This document shows, in pieces, positions 36,601-50,020 of a stretch of 64,000 bases of DNA (the first letter of the stretch is position 1; each line of letters begins with the position of its first letter). The notes beneath the pieces are model-generated. The model saw only the letters and a list, made by a program, of their open reading frames with translations. It had not been told where the DNA came from and made no database searches. The stretch comes from Notospermus geniculatus. Taxonomy: Eukaryota > Nemertea > Pilidiophora > Heteronemertea > Lineidae. The DNA is taken from positions 241,058 through 305,057 of the forward strand of contig NMRB01000039.1 in the NCBI GenBank assembly GCA_002633025.1, written 5' to 3'. Both the position numbers and the translations under genes were made by a program.

Positions 36601-38631
36601 GATTGGCTCACATTGTTACAACTTTATCGGTTCTTCTTTGGGGACCACCCGACGTAGAAGCAGTAGTGCGCCAGATCAAAGCATATTGACTACCAAAAGT
36701 TGTGACATCGCTACGCTCTCCGACTACGCTCGCACAAACACTGCCCATGGAGGGACATGCAGGGCCTGCATGTGTCCACTGGATCTTTTTGTTGGCTCCA
36801 ACCGGTAAGATCGGGAACCAATCTAACAACAAATTTTGTCCGCTGTCAGGAATCGGGCCAGTCTTTGTCGCAGCAATCAACTGGCATGACTGGTTGTGGA
36901 TTCTGGAGCCATCAAAAAAGCCTCCCATCGTGTCTTATCAAACAATCTACATGTAGATCGAAAGCGGGAGAGCTCTTTGGGTCGAAATCAAACCACCGAA
37001 GACTCAGTGGTAACTGAAGGCGACGGTGTCGCGTTGGTGCGATATCACCTTGAACTACTCTCCGCCGTTACACATAGAAATCCGCTAGCATTGGGTTGCA
37101 AAACAAACCTAGTTTCATTTAATTACCCACTCGGTAATAAAAGAAGTGTTTAACCAACCCCGATGAGCTTATGCGACCGAAGCTATTCCAAGCAATTTTC
37201 ATTTTACAAGCCTTTATTACAATCCGGCCAACATAATTAACCTAAACAAACACCACATCTGTGTAAATTAAACGAGGCGATATTTTATCTCGTTTTCGTG
37301 ATGTTTAGTCTCGTGGAGAGGCAGCCCATGGGTGTTGAAGAATTGTTAGCAAGTTCGATTAGCAATGGAACGCACACTTGGGTGCGGACTGTGTAGATTA
37401 ACTGGCCCGAGGGCGTGCTAAATTGCATCACGATGATCTTAAGAATCTCCGTGTCCACCGAGGGTCTGGTCAAAGGAATCTTGTTTCAGGCGCCGGCGAC
37501 AGAAGAAGGGACAGACGCATATGGTACATACAATTCCACGATTAGTGCTATGAATAGTAATATCTACAAGAGATTTAATGATCTCATCCACGTCTACGAG
37601 TAGTCTGAGGTTTAGAGACATCTGTGCATCGTCAGTTGACCCACTTGGGGGAACAGCCCTACTAAATCCAGCAGGTTTTTCTCCAGAGCTGTGTCGGTAA
37701 ACACTAATTCATTTTGGGGTAGGGCCTCCTTCATATTAACCCTCATGAGGCATTGGGTTCTATTTTAGGTTCCTAGCTTGCCTATTTATTTCACTATACA
37801 TTTAAGCTGCGTTTACGCGGAATCCCCAGCGGAAGCGAAATGTTGTATGCGAGAATGCATTGCATTTTCCTGCTTCCGCGTTCCGCAATCCGCATTCCGC
37901 GTGTCAGTTATACACGTAGCTTTACATCCACAATAAATGTAGCAACAGTATTGTTAAAACGTACTCGAACAACTGACGAATCATCAGTAAACTTGTCCCA
38001 TGACGGTAAGCGGGCAAGGCTATTGAAATCAATCGCAAGAATTTAAAGTGTAACAGTAGGATTTTTTGTTCGCAGGACAGATTTTCCTTGGGATTTTCTT
38101 TCCTCTTAATACGCCGGCGACAGCTTTCCCGTTACACTAGACCGAACCTAATTGGAGAAGACTATGAATGAAAATTCCAGTACCGCCAACCATCAAAGGA
38201 ACAAAGGACCTGTGGTAACTCTTAACAAGTCTAGACCAACGCCACAACTTCATCAGCTAAAGGAGAATCATCATTTCTGTCGATAGATGTTACACCCTAC
38301 GCTCTTATCTTTTTCGCAAGACTCGTGGCTGGAATACCACCGCATTACTATTCGAAGGAAGATGACTGTTGAGTATCAGAGTGGAAGAGCCTTTGACAGG
38401 TCATTTGTTGTTGGAGTCGAGGGGATTGTATTCAGGTGTTGTTGGGCACAAGTCAGGCGATCCTGTTGTATCACTCGCGAGGGATGCAAGATCGCATGAA
38501 TAGGAAAAATTATCTTTGATATTACAATTCAGTGGATACAAGGAAACGGGCGCTCGCGCCGAGCCCGCCACACGCCCCTGAAGTAACGGCCAGTTTACTA
38601 GTGTCATGTGGAGCCGCGCGAGTCATATAAT
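33681..38631. other. Intergenic sequence, mostly unassigned
   Basis: No gene is recognised. A poly-C run occurs near 34,830. A single-ended fragment of the GTGAGGTTTCGC element lies at 35,150-35,215 (relatives at 50,021-50,709). A SINE-like tRNA word is near 34,150. Confidence 0.4.
35150..35215. repeat. Terminal fragment of the GAGGTTTCGC foldback family
   Basis: It starts GTGAGGTTTCGCAGAG and continues through TACGAAACGCGAAG and ACTTCATTTCCTGGACCT, words shared with the compound palindrome at 50,021-50,709. No matching opposite end was found nearby, so this is a solo end. Confidence 0.55.
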
Positions 38632-38714
38632 TACGAAAGCCCAGAATGCTCATTCAAAATTCAATAAAAAAATATTGAGTTTTGAATTTTGAATGAGCAT
38701 TCTGGGCTTTCGTA
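38632..38714. repeat. Near-perfect palindrome, about 34-bp arms
   Basis: TACGAAAGCCCAGAATGCTC and the following ATTCAAAATTCAA are mirrored as the exact complement on the right, with an AT-rich loop of roughly 15 bp. CATATAA-like sequence flanks both sides. It is non-coding and probably a minimal MITE. Confidence 0.75.
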
Positions 38715-41700
38715 CATATAACAGCGATGGCATCGGATTACGACATTTCTATGGCGGCCTGGTACACTGCGGCTTCAAAGGAGTTGTTGCAACGTACAAA
38801 GTATAGATGGCAGGACCTGTTTTGCTTGGCGGGGAAAATGCCGTCGCATCGCATCGCTGGAATGATACATTGCCGCCAAGTTCCCAACTCACACATGTTC
38901 CCAGTCCTTCTACGGGTTTCCGTGCATTGACTCGTGCGTACAACCAAAACTTTCAGCTTCACCGTCTTTGTTTCAAGTTAGATACATGTAGGCTATTAAG
39001 CATTTGTTCCAAATTCTAGCGGTTCAAAATTAAAATTAATCTTGTAAAAAGCAATTTAATCTTTCCTAACGTCTTAATCGTTCATCCGAATAATTACGTT
39101 TTACGATAATTTTTGTCTTGTTTTGCATACAAATCGGCATTAAGTAGTTATTTATACGGCCCTAACTAATCAGTAGCACAAGAGCAACCAGTTCCCAAAC
39201 ATTACCAGAGAATGCTAGAACACAAAAATACATGACAACATTAATACGTTGCAAGGCGAATACTACCAGATGGCGCCAGGTACTACATTGTCTGCAGTAC
39301 GGCGAACTTGCTGGCTGTGATTTCGCAAGGTGTCCTCGTTTGTACGTGATCGTGTGTAGCGAGCGTTGGGAATTTGAATGTAGTAGGTGTAAAAGATTTA
39401 TCAGCAGACAGAAACGGGCAATACCAGTTCAAGAAGGTGTATGCTCTCGCACTCTTCAGAGGTCCCACAGCTAAAATAACGGGTAATCACACAGTCATGA
39501 CGTGCGAAGCCCAAACATACCCCACCCCACCACCAACCACTGCAATACTTGTCGTCATTAGTTCAGTCAACAGATGGCGCTGTTATTGCAAGGTAGATAA
39601 CGTCTCCTCCACCCAATGAACGATCAATATCGAAGGGCACGGTCCAAATAATAGAAAAGCGTGATGATACTCTGCTTCAACCAATCAGAATGAGAAAGTG
39701 TTTTAAATTTTCCTTGGCTACATCCCTTAGAACATGAACAATGGCCTGCCATTGCTGGTTGCTCACGTGAAGTGCCACCTAGTGTCCATCTTTCCAGTTT
39801 GCGGCCACTGTGCCCACGGTTCGTGGGGCGTAGAAATCGGGTATTTTATCTAATCTGTCTATTATAGCCTCCTATCCCCTCCCACTTTAAAAGACCCTAT
39901 TTCTCAACGACATAATACTGGCCGACTGATAATTTGGCACCTGTCAACATGACCTTTTAAACGTGATTTTACAGTGTATCTGTTAATTTGACTGCGATAA
40001 TTTTCTCCCTCTGTTTTTCTTGCAGACCCAATTATTGTAGACAAACAAGCAAACTGCCAAAGCTAAATGGAATGCCACTAACAAGCAAGTGTTTATTCAT
40101 GCGGTCCACAGCTGACTCCCGGCTATGATACGTCAAATATTTCATAGGATACCGTGATAAACAGACACGTGAAAATAAACTTCAATTAGGACGTCACAAG
40201 ATGTCAGATGTCGAAATGAGCAGTTGATCCAGCTCCTGAAAAACAACGGTTACATACTCTGTCGACTGGTGATGACTGAAGCCACTACTTCTTGTTGGTC
40301 ACCAACAGATGTAGGATCGATGATGACCTTGCCCCGTGGTCAACCATAGTGATGTTGCCCCCGGATAGCCACGATTACCAGACGCGTTGTTTGCCCTGAT
40401 ACCGCAAGATGGCGTATGGTCAGCCATTGTTGACAGCTGGCCCGTGGACAAGTTGAGGTTGTTCACAGGCTTTTTTGGGTTTACGGTAAGGGTTAGATTT
40501 ATCAGTCATGGATGGGCCAGCAAGGGCTTGGGTATGGGTTCAAATTATCCACTATGTACTGGTAACCCCGTGGACAGTCATATTTCATGAATTTCGGCTG
40601 GACATTTTCCGCGGAATAATGGAAACTATTCGCAGTTCGTCATGTTGAGACTTCGATGGTTCGAGCACAAGAAAACGTCCTGCTGAAAGTGATCCACGCG
40701 GTCTACTTCAAAACTTTCCTCCAGTTTATAAACGAAGCACGCTGTGGCCTAGCCCATGGCTCATAGAACGATACCATATAATCTACTAATTGAAAATGGT
40801 AAAACGAATTCAAAGCTACGACTCAGCATGGAGTGTGTGTGTACCACAGGTTCATTCCGAAGATTCACACCAGAACCAGTCGGTAGCTCGCCTCGGAAAA
40901 CCTACTCGGGCTTATTAAGACCAAACTACAAACAACAACCCCCGTGTAAATTTCTCCTAACAAGTACAAGATTTGTTGATTCTAAACATTAGGTTGAATT
41001 TCGGTTTGAATTGGTAGACAAACCCAATAAACAACACAGGAAGGGAGGATTTAGTATCTAGAGGTAGAATTAAATGTTTATTTTTCAGACAACTGAAAAA
41101 AGAAGTTTCTTTCCGTGAGTTTATTTGAAAATAGCGGACATTGAATTCACACTTGTGTGAGAGGTTCACCGCTAAACAGAAAGTTATCTGTTTGGTATCC
41201 AATTTCGTACAGTTTGGGAGTACTAGTAACTTTCATGTCGAAGGGAAACTACGTAGGCCCTACTCGCATCGATTGCTTCAGCAGTAGGCTATATGTCCCA
41301 CAGAAATGGGGATGTGTTCAGAAGCTTACGGTCAAAATGATTCGCCATCATTAAGTATCATTATCATTGTCTATTGATTGCCATTATTGTCAAAGGTGGC
41401 TAACTTAAATATAAACTCCAGTACGCACACGCACATGCACATGTACTTTGCTGTCGATATGTTTAAATGTGTGTTGTTATTTCTGGAAATGTACTAGGCC
41501 TACATGTACATGTATGACTGCATCTTTCTGCAGTCTCAATCGGTTGCTCTGGGAAAAAGACCCCTACCCCGCCCCACATGGCGGCCACAGTATGTGCAGT
41601 AGGTTTAAACATCTAATTAGCGGAAGAACGTTTTGCCGCGGCGCATCGAACATTTTATGGATTCTATTGGGAGATCGAATTCCGTTGATTTCATTGGCTG

Positions 41701-44700
41701 TCAGGCTGTGCAGCATGGCTTCACGACTGTTGCTTCCATCCAGTAAAAAAATCTCAATAACCAGAGGATGAAATTTCAAACTTGGTAGCATTCTGAGCCA
41801 GCAGGTATAACAGGTGTGACTATACCTTAGCTTAGCTCGGTTGTCAGCCCTACACTCCATTATAGTACATCCCTATAGTGCATGGACAAGAGCACAATTT
41901 TTTCAGATCTTGTACATGTAGGCCCACATGTACATACATAGGGCCGCCGAACACGATCAAATTTTTCATCCATTTTTTGGGAAATTCAGATTCAGGGCCT
42001 TTCTCTCTGTGTCCCCTGTTGTCAAGTCGCAGCTTATTCCGTCAGGCAATACGTATTAGGGGAACATTCAAAACCGTTACACCGGTGTGGGAGGACAGAG
42101 AATGACCTGTTCATATCCTGAATCGTCCTCCTGTAATGAAGACTTTTCGGTTACCATACACTTCGATGAACATGCCGTGTCTAATTTTCATGGTTCTATC
42201 TTTTACAATTTGATTCACCCCAGTCAAATACGAGCTTAGCCATTTCTTTCTGCGATGCGCAGTGAGCTACTGATTATCGAGCAGTAGAGGAGTAAATACA
42301 GCGAAAACAAAACTTAGTATCATAGTATCTCAAATCAGGCAAATATAATTAAATTATGATAAATGTACACAAAGAAGTAGGCTAACGTGATTATCGAGAT
42401 GAAAGGCGTGTAACCTTAGCGCTCATCGAGAACTGCCTATCAGAGCAATATCCCGGGGTCGTAGAGAGGCTGGCTCCACACCCGCTGTCCCAGACACCGC
42501 GTTCGGAATTCTCCGTTTCATCCGTCGGTTCGTGTTCTCGGTTGTACGTTGTTGTCCATAAAGTGGCAAACTTCGTTTTCAATTTCGAGAATGTGAGTTG
42601 AATGCACGTGTGATGAAATTAAAATTTTAAAGTTGCTTGCCTGTGAATTTGCTGACCTGTAGTTCGAATCAGCAACTCACGTTCCGGACGGAGTAATGTT
42701 ATCTGCATACAGCATGGGTATAGGCAAAAATTTATGATTTTTTTGGTATAGGGCCTACTATGTATCGTTGGTTTTTCAGAAAGCGCTTACTAAAATCTGA
42801 TCAGAGATGGTTATACGAAGAATAAATTTTGGACAGTTTCTTGCCTTGCAACATAGACGAAGAGCTGCTCAGTTCCATGTCCATCCCTGATTTGGAACTT
42901 GAAACTTACTAACAGGTACGTAGTAATGTACGATTTATGATTGGAATCGTTCCTTGCGCGGACACGACTACCTTGTGACAGGTTTTGAGTACGGTAATTA
43001 GATGAAGACAATGTTGCCAAATCACTTTTTGCCGAATCACTTTTTGGCAAGCTCCCGAACTTGCCAGTGCCACGTCTTCAAAAAGACGTTGGGCATGTTG
43101 GATGCAGGTGTCTTGCATTGGGACAAATTCGAGCACCGTTGTGGTTCTTGAATTGAAAGTATTTTTCGATGTGCCTGACGCCGCCAGACTTGATTTACGG
43201 TCCATCTGTATGCGATACAGATACTTATGTACGTTCAAATGTAGCATATGGTTTACTTAATTACAAATGCACGGCAGTAACAAATCAGATTTCAAGTACA
43301 GTAGTCAACACTGAAAAACAGCTAAAGTACAGATTAGGAAAACTCAAATGAACTCTCTCATCGGTGAGGCTGCGCTGGGTGAGGTGCCAGTTGTTGTCCG
43401 TGGTGCCCGACTCGAAGTCTATCATAATCCAAGACGTTTCCATGGAAATTTAAGCCATCAGCTAAAGTGTCATTATACTTGATTGATTGGGCCATCGCTG
43501 AACTTTGACGGACACAACAACGTAAAAAATAAACTAAACTGTCCGGCAAACTTCGAGTTGTCGCCCTGGCACGTGACTCCCTCGTCTGCAGTCTATCACT
43601 CAGGCGATGAAACAGACAGCTCGGGTTAGCTACAGACCATAATGTCTCCAGATGTTGCAACGTGAACGAAACAAACAAAAAAACACCGCCTGACAAGAAA
43701 AAATGTGCTAATTGTTTTCACATCGGTTCAGTCACCCGGCAACGTTTTCGTCTTCGGAAAACACGCTGTCCTAATTAATGCTAAATATTGAACAAAATGG
43801 TCTCATGTTCGAGCGTGACCTCGGTCGTCATTCATGCAGATTGATAGGAGATCGGTTTTAAGTATGGCTTCTACTGGGGCACATACCCTCCAAACTAAAA
43901 GATGTTTTTAAACACTTTCTCGTTAAAATTTTGAATTTTTCAAATTGATTTCTCTGTTCGTAGACGTTTTAAAATTGAAAATTCTTTGAGATTACGATGG
44001 GTGACGATTTAGCAATGTTCTTATAAAAATATTCATTTTTTTTTAAATACAAAAATTAAGAAACATTCCACATTTCCTGACGTCAAAATTGATGAATCTG
44101 GTGCAGATATCGATAAAGTCTATATGACGTCAAAGAAGATTATTCAGTTTGCTGTTCTACAGGATTTCGACCGCCAGGTGACTTTGGTTTCTCAGGGTTC
44201 GAAACTCACGTCAAGCCTATTGCTCTTGTGAAAGACGTCTAGTTTTCTCAAGACAGCCCAGTTTCCTCTGTTTTACATGTACCGGTATTGTATATGTACG
44301 CACTCAATACTGTCAAGACTTAATAATGCCGTATTTGGCGCTCCGCTCCGAACTCAATATTTTTAAGGAAAAACGTCACTAATAAGGGAAATGACTTCGG
44401 TTGGGAGAAGGAAGACGAGGAATCCACCTCCTAACACATTTCGACGTAAACTGCCAACTTCGTCATCTACCTGCGCGGGACACACATATTTAGGCGCTGT
44501 GACATCTGGAGTATGAGCGAACGACAGGTTACTAAAACCTCAGAATTTATTTTGTAGTCAAGGTAATGGGCCACATCGATTCTGCTCCACCTCAACTTTA
44601 CCTAGTTCACCAGTGTTGTCTGCATATTCCATATATTAGAGCAGTGCATTTAATTCAGGTGACCGTCACATCATGAAAAGGCAAGGTGAAACAGAACACT

Positions 44701-46568
44701 GTGCACATGCGTCATGTAGGCTATTTCCAGCACCAATACCAGATGCGGAATTGAAATTTCAATGACTATTCTTCAACAGTGAACTAATGAACTCCAGCTA
44801 TTTTCTGATCAGTATAGGCTATCATGCCGTTAAAGTGTAATAAATATAATAATGTACAGAGTTTGGTCAGATTCGGTGTATGATTTAGGGGCAATTCCGA
44901 TGAAATTTTAAATGCCCGGATACGCCGAGTAGGACTGTTCCAGCTTTTATCCGATGACGACTAATTTATCACATACTTTGAGTAGCGGGTGAATGAAACG
45001 CTTTCTTTCCGTATCACTGTCGTTCTTGACCTTCATATTGGTGCCCCCCCCCCAAAAAAACCGCACAAGCATACATGTGTATACTTCCATTGCCCAAAAC
45101 TACTCATAGCAATGGATGGGGAATTTTCTAGAAGAAGACACCAAGATATCCTGATGTGGTCAAGTGGTTAGAACTTCAGACCCTATTTTGTAAAGCAAAG
45201 TCGAGGGCCTTGGATACTAATTGTTCCATGCTGAATTCGCGGCCGGTATGGATACCTCTGACTTAGCGAAGTGTGCAAGCTAGGATAACGTGCGCCGACG
45301 GACCAGTAAAATAGTAGAGTTCTCAACCGCTTTGCGATGTTCCAAATTAACAGCAAATTCAATATGACAGTCAAAATGAATAAATTGAATTTTCGCAATC
45401 AGCATGTAATGAACAGAACATTGCAGTCGGCAGAAGAACAGGAGCGATATTTCAAACAAACTTAGTGCTACCTTTGAGCAACAAAGCATCGTACCTTACA
45501 TCATTACCATTTGTTATTCATACCTATTGCTGAAAGAACGCTCATTTTAAAGGATGCGAAACACGATAGGGACCTTTGGCACACGAAAAATTAGCAAAAC
45601 TTATTGGATTAGTCATAGTTTCTTGAAAAAGGACGAAGTGGTTTGCGCGCGCTTCGAGAAATGTTACAAGTTTTATGCGCCTCTTACTTAGTTCGGTGTT
45701 GCCTTACAGCGGTATCTTAATTAACTAAGTAACTAAGAACCTCGCTGTCTGGAATAAGCAACGTGTTGCCATAGATCATCTCGGGCGCTTCTGACATGAG
45801 TACTACGTCATTTTACTTTACTGCTATTATTCAGAACCCTGTCATTTTGCCCTACTTGTTTTTCTTTGACATTTACTTGACGACGCGTTACCGACATGAC
45901 CGAATTCACTTTTGTACTTCTTTTTCGTAATCCAATAGACCCTTCTTCTTTCTACACAAGAACTGCTATAGGGACATTGATCGTTACTTTTCGAGACTTT
46001 TAACAGTATGGTTATGCACTTTGTAAGTATCTCGATGATGACAAAAGCGACCAAAGGTCTTTACCAAGGTCTTTACCATGTGGGCTTAATCCATCATTAT
46101 TGTGATGATATTCATCCACGATATGGATGGGCCTGTATGACTTGCTTCATATTTGCAACGTTCTAAAAGTGAAACATGATCGAGCTCTGAAATCATGATG
46201 AAATGCATCGGCAAAATGTTGTTGAAAAGTTAAAGAATTGATGAGATATTCGCTCCAGTGGTTCAGAACCCATGGCGCAGTGAGAAATACCTGCAGACTA
46301 AGGCAGCATGGAAAATCTTTGTTTTTTTTCTGCTAACTCCCATACGGCAAGCTGTCAGTTAAGACACAGGAAACTTGCATACATTATTCTTCTTCTTGAT
46401 GTTGCGAAACAATTGGATGGGTGAATGTGATACCCCGTTACTGGAGTTAGGGGGAGTCAACTTTGCCAGCGGTGGAATTTGAGAATCTCGGCGCATTAGT
46501 GGGAAATTTGTCGATGCCATGTTTACTGTCAGTTTTCGAGCTTGAGTAGGTTGAGTTTTCACGACAGC
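38715..46568. other. Intergenic sequence between the helicase element and the Alx gene
   Basis: Frames are short and overlap on opposite strands, and no domains were seen. Small direct duplications occur (for example AATCACTTTTTG twice near 43,020). Upstream control elements of the Alx gene may lie in the 3' part, but none can be demonstrated from sequence alone. Confidence 0.4.
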
Positions 46569-46612
46569 TATAAGCTGCTGGATGACAGTTCTGTGACGAG
46601 AGGTGCCGAGCG
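46569..46612 (+). promoter_or_regulatory. Possible Alx promoter and short 5' non-coding exon
   Basis: TATAAG at 46,569-46,574 lies about 39 bases before a good splice donor (GAGCG|GTAAGTGA, GT at 46,613). The coding exon at 47,262 begins with an acceptor, so some upstream exon must exist. This is one candidate. A TATA-driven start would leave only a very short exon, so the real first exon may extend further up. Inference only. Confidence 0.25.
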
Positions 46613-47261
46613 GTAAGTGACAGGATACACGTGGGATGTCAATTCTATCTGGGGCGAGTGGGTGAGACGGCCAATCGCGACCTGCGGCGACCGAGGTTCC
46701 CGGCTTACCTATTCGGATATTTTCGCAGCGCAGCGCTCTCGAACACTAAACAACTTTGCTGGCAGTTCGCAAGGGTCATTATCCAATCGCACAACCAAGG
46801 AGTAAGACTTGACGTTCAATTAGATAGAATAATATATTTATCATACGCTTTCATCAATAGAGTCAGGACCTCGTGACGTGCATCAACGCTGCAGCCAAGA
46901 TTCCCATTCATTGCTACCACAACAGACCTTTATTAAATTTACCAATTTGCCGTAATCGGATTATCAACAAGAAAAAATTGAGTAAACATAGTCGGTCTCA
47001 ATTCCTCGGAAGCATACAGCAATTTCTTGTAAGGGATATTGTCGGTTTCATTAAACAGTGAGGAAGTAGAGGACGCTGTTGATTTTGCGATCGAACTTTG
47101 AATTCGTGATGGCATAATGGAGAGCAAGGGTTTTTAAATCGAATCTGCGGCTGCCCAAAACCTCCACGAGTGATAATCAGATTTTGGATAACTTTACTTT
47201 AATGAACAGACGGTAGAAGTGATTTTTCGATTTCTACATTAATTGACGAGTTTGTTTACAG

Positions 47262-47480
47262 AAATAAAAACTGTCGCCATGACTACGGCTGGGCCATTTT
47301 ATATCAAACAGGAGAAGGATTGTTTGATGGATTCGCGTGGTGTTGACCCCCTTCGAGGGTCCCTAGACAATGGACTAATGGTGACCACCCCTCGCGGACC
47401 TCAGCCTCCGATAAGTCAACATTCAATTGACGAAATTCTCGGTACCAGGAAGCCTCCTGTACAAATCCCAAATGGACAGG
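47262..47480 (+). CDS. Alx-family homeobox gene, coding exon 1a (octapeptide exon)
   Basis: The exon is bounded by a pyrimidine-rich acceptor (GTTTACAG, AG at 47,260-47,261) and a strong donor (GGACAGG|GTAAGT at 47,481). Translation starts at ATG 47,279 in a good context (GCCATGA), leaving 17 bases of 5' UTR and encoding 67 residues plus one base (phase 1). Residues 48-55 read HSIDEILG, an octapeptide/eh1-like motif of paired-class homeoproteins that in relatives recruits Groucho-type co-repressors; this role is known for the family, not shown here. It begins MTTAGPFYIKQEK. The phase matches the homeodomain exon at 54,940, where the junction codon becomes GCA (Ala). Intron length to that exon would be 7.46 kb. 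It was assigned to Alx because no other homeodomain exon lies nearer. Confidence 0.72.
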
Positions 47481-48613
47481 GTAAGTTGATTGATTTGACT
47501 GATTTCATCACATTTCTCAGAAGCCAAAATCTAACTCAAGAGATAAATGAAATTGCTCGTCTTATATATTTTTGATGAAAAACATACCCCAGCAAATTTT
47601 GCACGAACAAATTCTTACGAGTTCAAAAGTCGATAAGTGCCGCCGTCCTGCGGTTGCATTTATGTTCGAACATATTATGCCCTGTGGCACGAAAAAAAAT
47701 TTAAACTACTCCTGAGGTTTAGCCAACGGTAAGAAATTGTAGATGCCCCCAAGTGCAAAAAGTTGCTTTTGAAAATTAACGAACTCGTGTGTTTTTTTCC
47801 GTTTGACCACAATCTGATTTCAAGCGATAATAAAATTAAAAAAATAATTTGTGTACCATCCACTGTAATCATTGGCAATGTTTAAGATTCTAAACTGCCT
47901 TGGTTACTATCAACATTTTCACTGGAAACGCAATGTACCCTCTTTTTTGCTTCAGGGGTCTTATAACAATAATTCGCTGTATGGGTATATATTTGGGACC
48001 GGTCGAAAATGAGGCAAAATTATTTTGGCCCTGTATTCATTTCTAAGTTTGAGGCATTTTGAAATACGCCGTCGGTCATTTGTTGTGTGACCAACACTCG
48101 TCGGGTGTACGTCTCAACAAACTCGGCACAACGCCTCGGATTTGGGCCTCATTTTCAGTACACGGCTCCTGGCTGCACAACCAAATGACTCCGTTGTATC
48201 ATGGTTTGAACAATGTTACCCCTCGTTGGCAGTAAATAAACTTCGATAGTAGGAGGGCATCATTTTCGATAAACAATAATTTTAGCCGGCTTGCAGATGC
48301 ACACTGAATGACAAACATTTATTGCTAAGAATCCAGCCTAAGGTGCAGGCAATTATAAATTACACGTCTGCGGATGTCGGTTTATAAATATTTGTCACGT
48401 TAGGACCTTGTTAGTCTGTTAGTAATACTAATAAACAGGACTAAAGGTGTTGAGGTATATCAATCATTTGGTTGCTGTGAACCGAGTGGGCATGTCCATC
48501 ATTCTCAAGTGAACAGGTCCTTCATGTCCTCGGTAGGACTTCGATATCAAATACCCCCATAGTTCTAAAAATGTAGCCGAAAGATAAAAGCACATTTTGC
48601 CCCCCCCCCCAAA

Positions 48614-48724
48614 NNNNNNNNNNNNNNNNNNNNNNNNNNNNNNNNNNNNNNNNNNNNNNNNNNNNNNNNNNNNNNNNNNNNNNNNNNNNNNNNNNNNNNN
48701 NNNNNNNNNNNNNNNNNNNNNNNN
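48614..48724. other. Assembly gap (111 N)
   Basis: A run of N's preceded by a poly-C tract. Unlike the single N's elsewhere, this looks like a sized gap. Frames listed across it are meaningless. Confidence 0.95.
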
Positions 48725-48786
48725 AGGCCTATACACCTCCTCGCTATAAAAATCATCATAATGTTCAAAGTTGAGGTATGATAAAA

Positions 48787-48927
48787 TAAATATTTCACGT
48801 CAAGCCATGAAATAATGGAAATTATTCGTCAGGTCAAAAAATTATTTCCCTCGGCTTCGCCTCGGGAAATAATTTTTTGACCTGACGAATAATTTCCATT
48901 ATTTCATGGCTTGACGTGAAATATTTA
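48787..48927. repeat. Long near-perfect palindrome, about 63-bp arms
   Basis: The left arm runs from TAAATATTTCACGTCAAGCC to AAAAATTATTTCCC and is followed by a short centre (TCGGCTTCGCCTC). The right arm is its exact or nearly exact complement ending GGCTTGACGTGAAATATTTA. It has cruciform potential and no coding capacity. It is probably a recently inserted or gene-converted foldback element, given the lack of mismatches. Confidence 0.85.
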
Positions 48928-50020
48928 TATATTCTTTTAATTGACGAAAACGTAAGACCTAATGAGTAACTGACTGCGTGTTTGAGAAATAGTACTATGT
49001 GCACATGATGTTGAAGCACATCAAATCAAATACAACCAAAATTCGACTACTAAGTAGTATAAAGCAAAAATTCGGCAAGCAAATTTAGACTGGCAATATG
49101 GGATTGTATACTACGTAAAATAGAGAATCAAATTTTTCATCTTTTACACTTAATTACTTGGCGTAGGATCTTAGAAGACCAAAAGCATTTTAGTACGTAT
49201 TTGCAATGTACACTAACTTGTTTGAAACGCTTCTCATAAATAGGAATAGTTTAGGGGCGAATTCATAAAAGGAATTAAGCTCGAGCAGCGTTTAAATATT
49301 TTTTAAAATTTCAAAAGTGCAAAGCATTGGTAGCAGGTTGTGACGTCATTGGGCCGTTTGTGGGCATGAGCAGTTGGCTTAGTTCTAAAGGTCATTTCCT
49401 TTTCCTCTTTATTTTCCCCTTCCTGCAGCGACCGAATCCAATACCCCTGAGAATAATATCACCCTTCAGAAACCAACAAATGGCGAGCACTTGCACACCA
49501 CTAAATAGTATCCTCAATTTCAGAAATATTTTCAAGTAAAGGAAATAAAAAATGTAAACTTCCGTGCACCTGGCTTCTCGGCAGCCAGTCGGACCGGTCG
49601 GAAGTGGTGCAGTTACCTGTTTTCGAGAGTCAAATTCCCACCACATCCTCTACAATCGCCGACAACAACACCATTACATTCTAATTAGAAGCCACAATCT
49701 GCGTGAATTCTGTTTTCCGACGATGACTACGGGTATTGAAACTTGTTTTTTTATGCCCGAACTTATGGGAGGAATGATTTCAATGTGTTTATCAAAAATA
49801 TTGAACAAACGAAGCTATGTCAAAATGGGCTTTTTCCTAAATCGATGCAGATGCAATGTTGTGGGTAATCATCAGTGAAAAAGTAGGTGATTTTTAACAT
49901 TTTAGGACAATCTCATGTATTATCCATACGTTTCTTTCTATAATTATGATACATTATTTTCTGAATGGAAATCTTAATTTTTATTCAAAATAAACCTACA
50001 TTAATACATAACCTTATTAT

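Noticed and set aside
45145-45215. tRNA-like stretch (GTGGTCAAGTGGTTAGAAC)
   Set aside because: An A-box-like word is present, but there is no acceptable B box or cloverleaf. At most it is a SINE relic.
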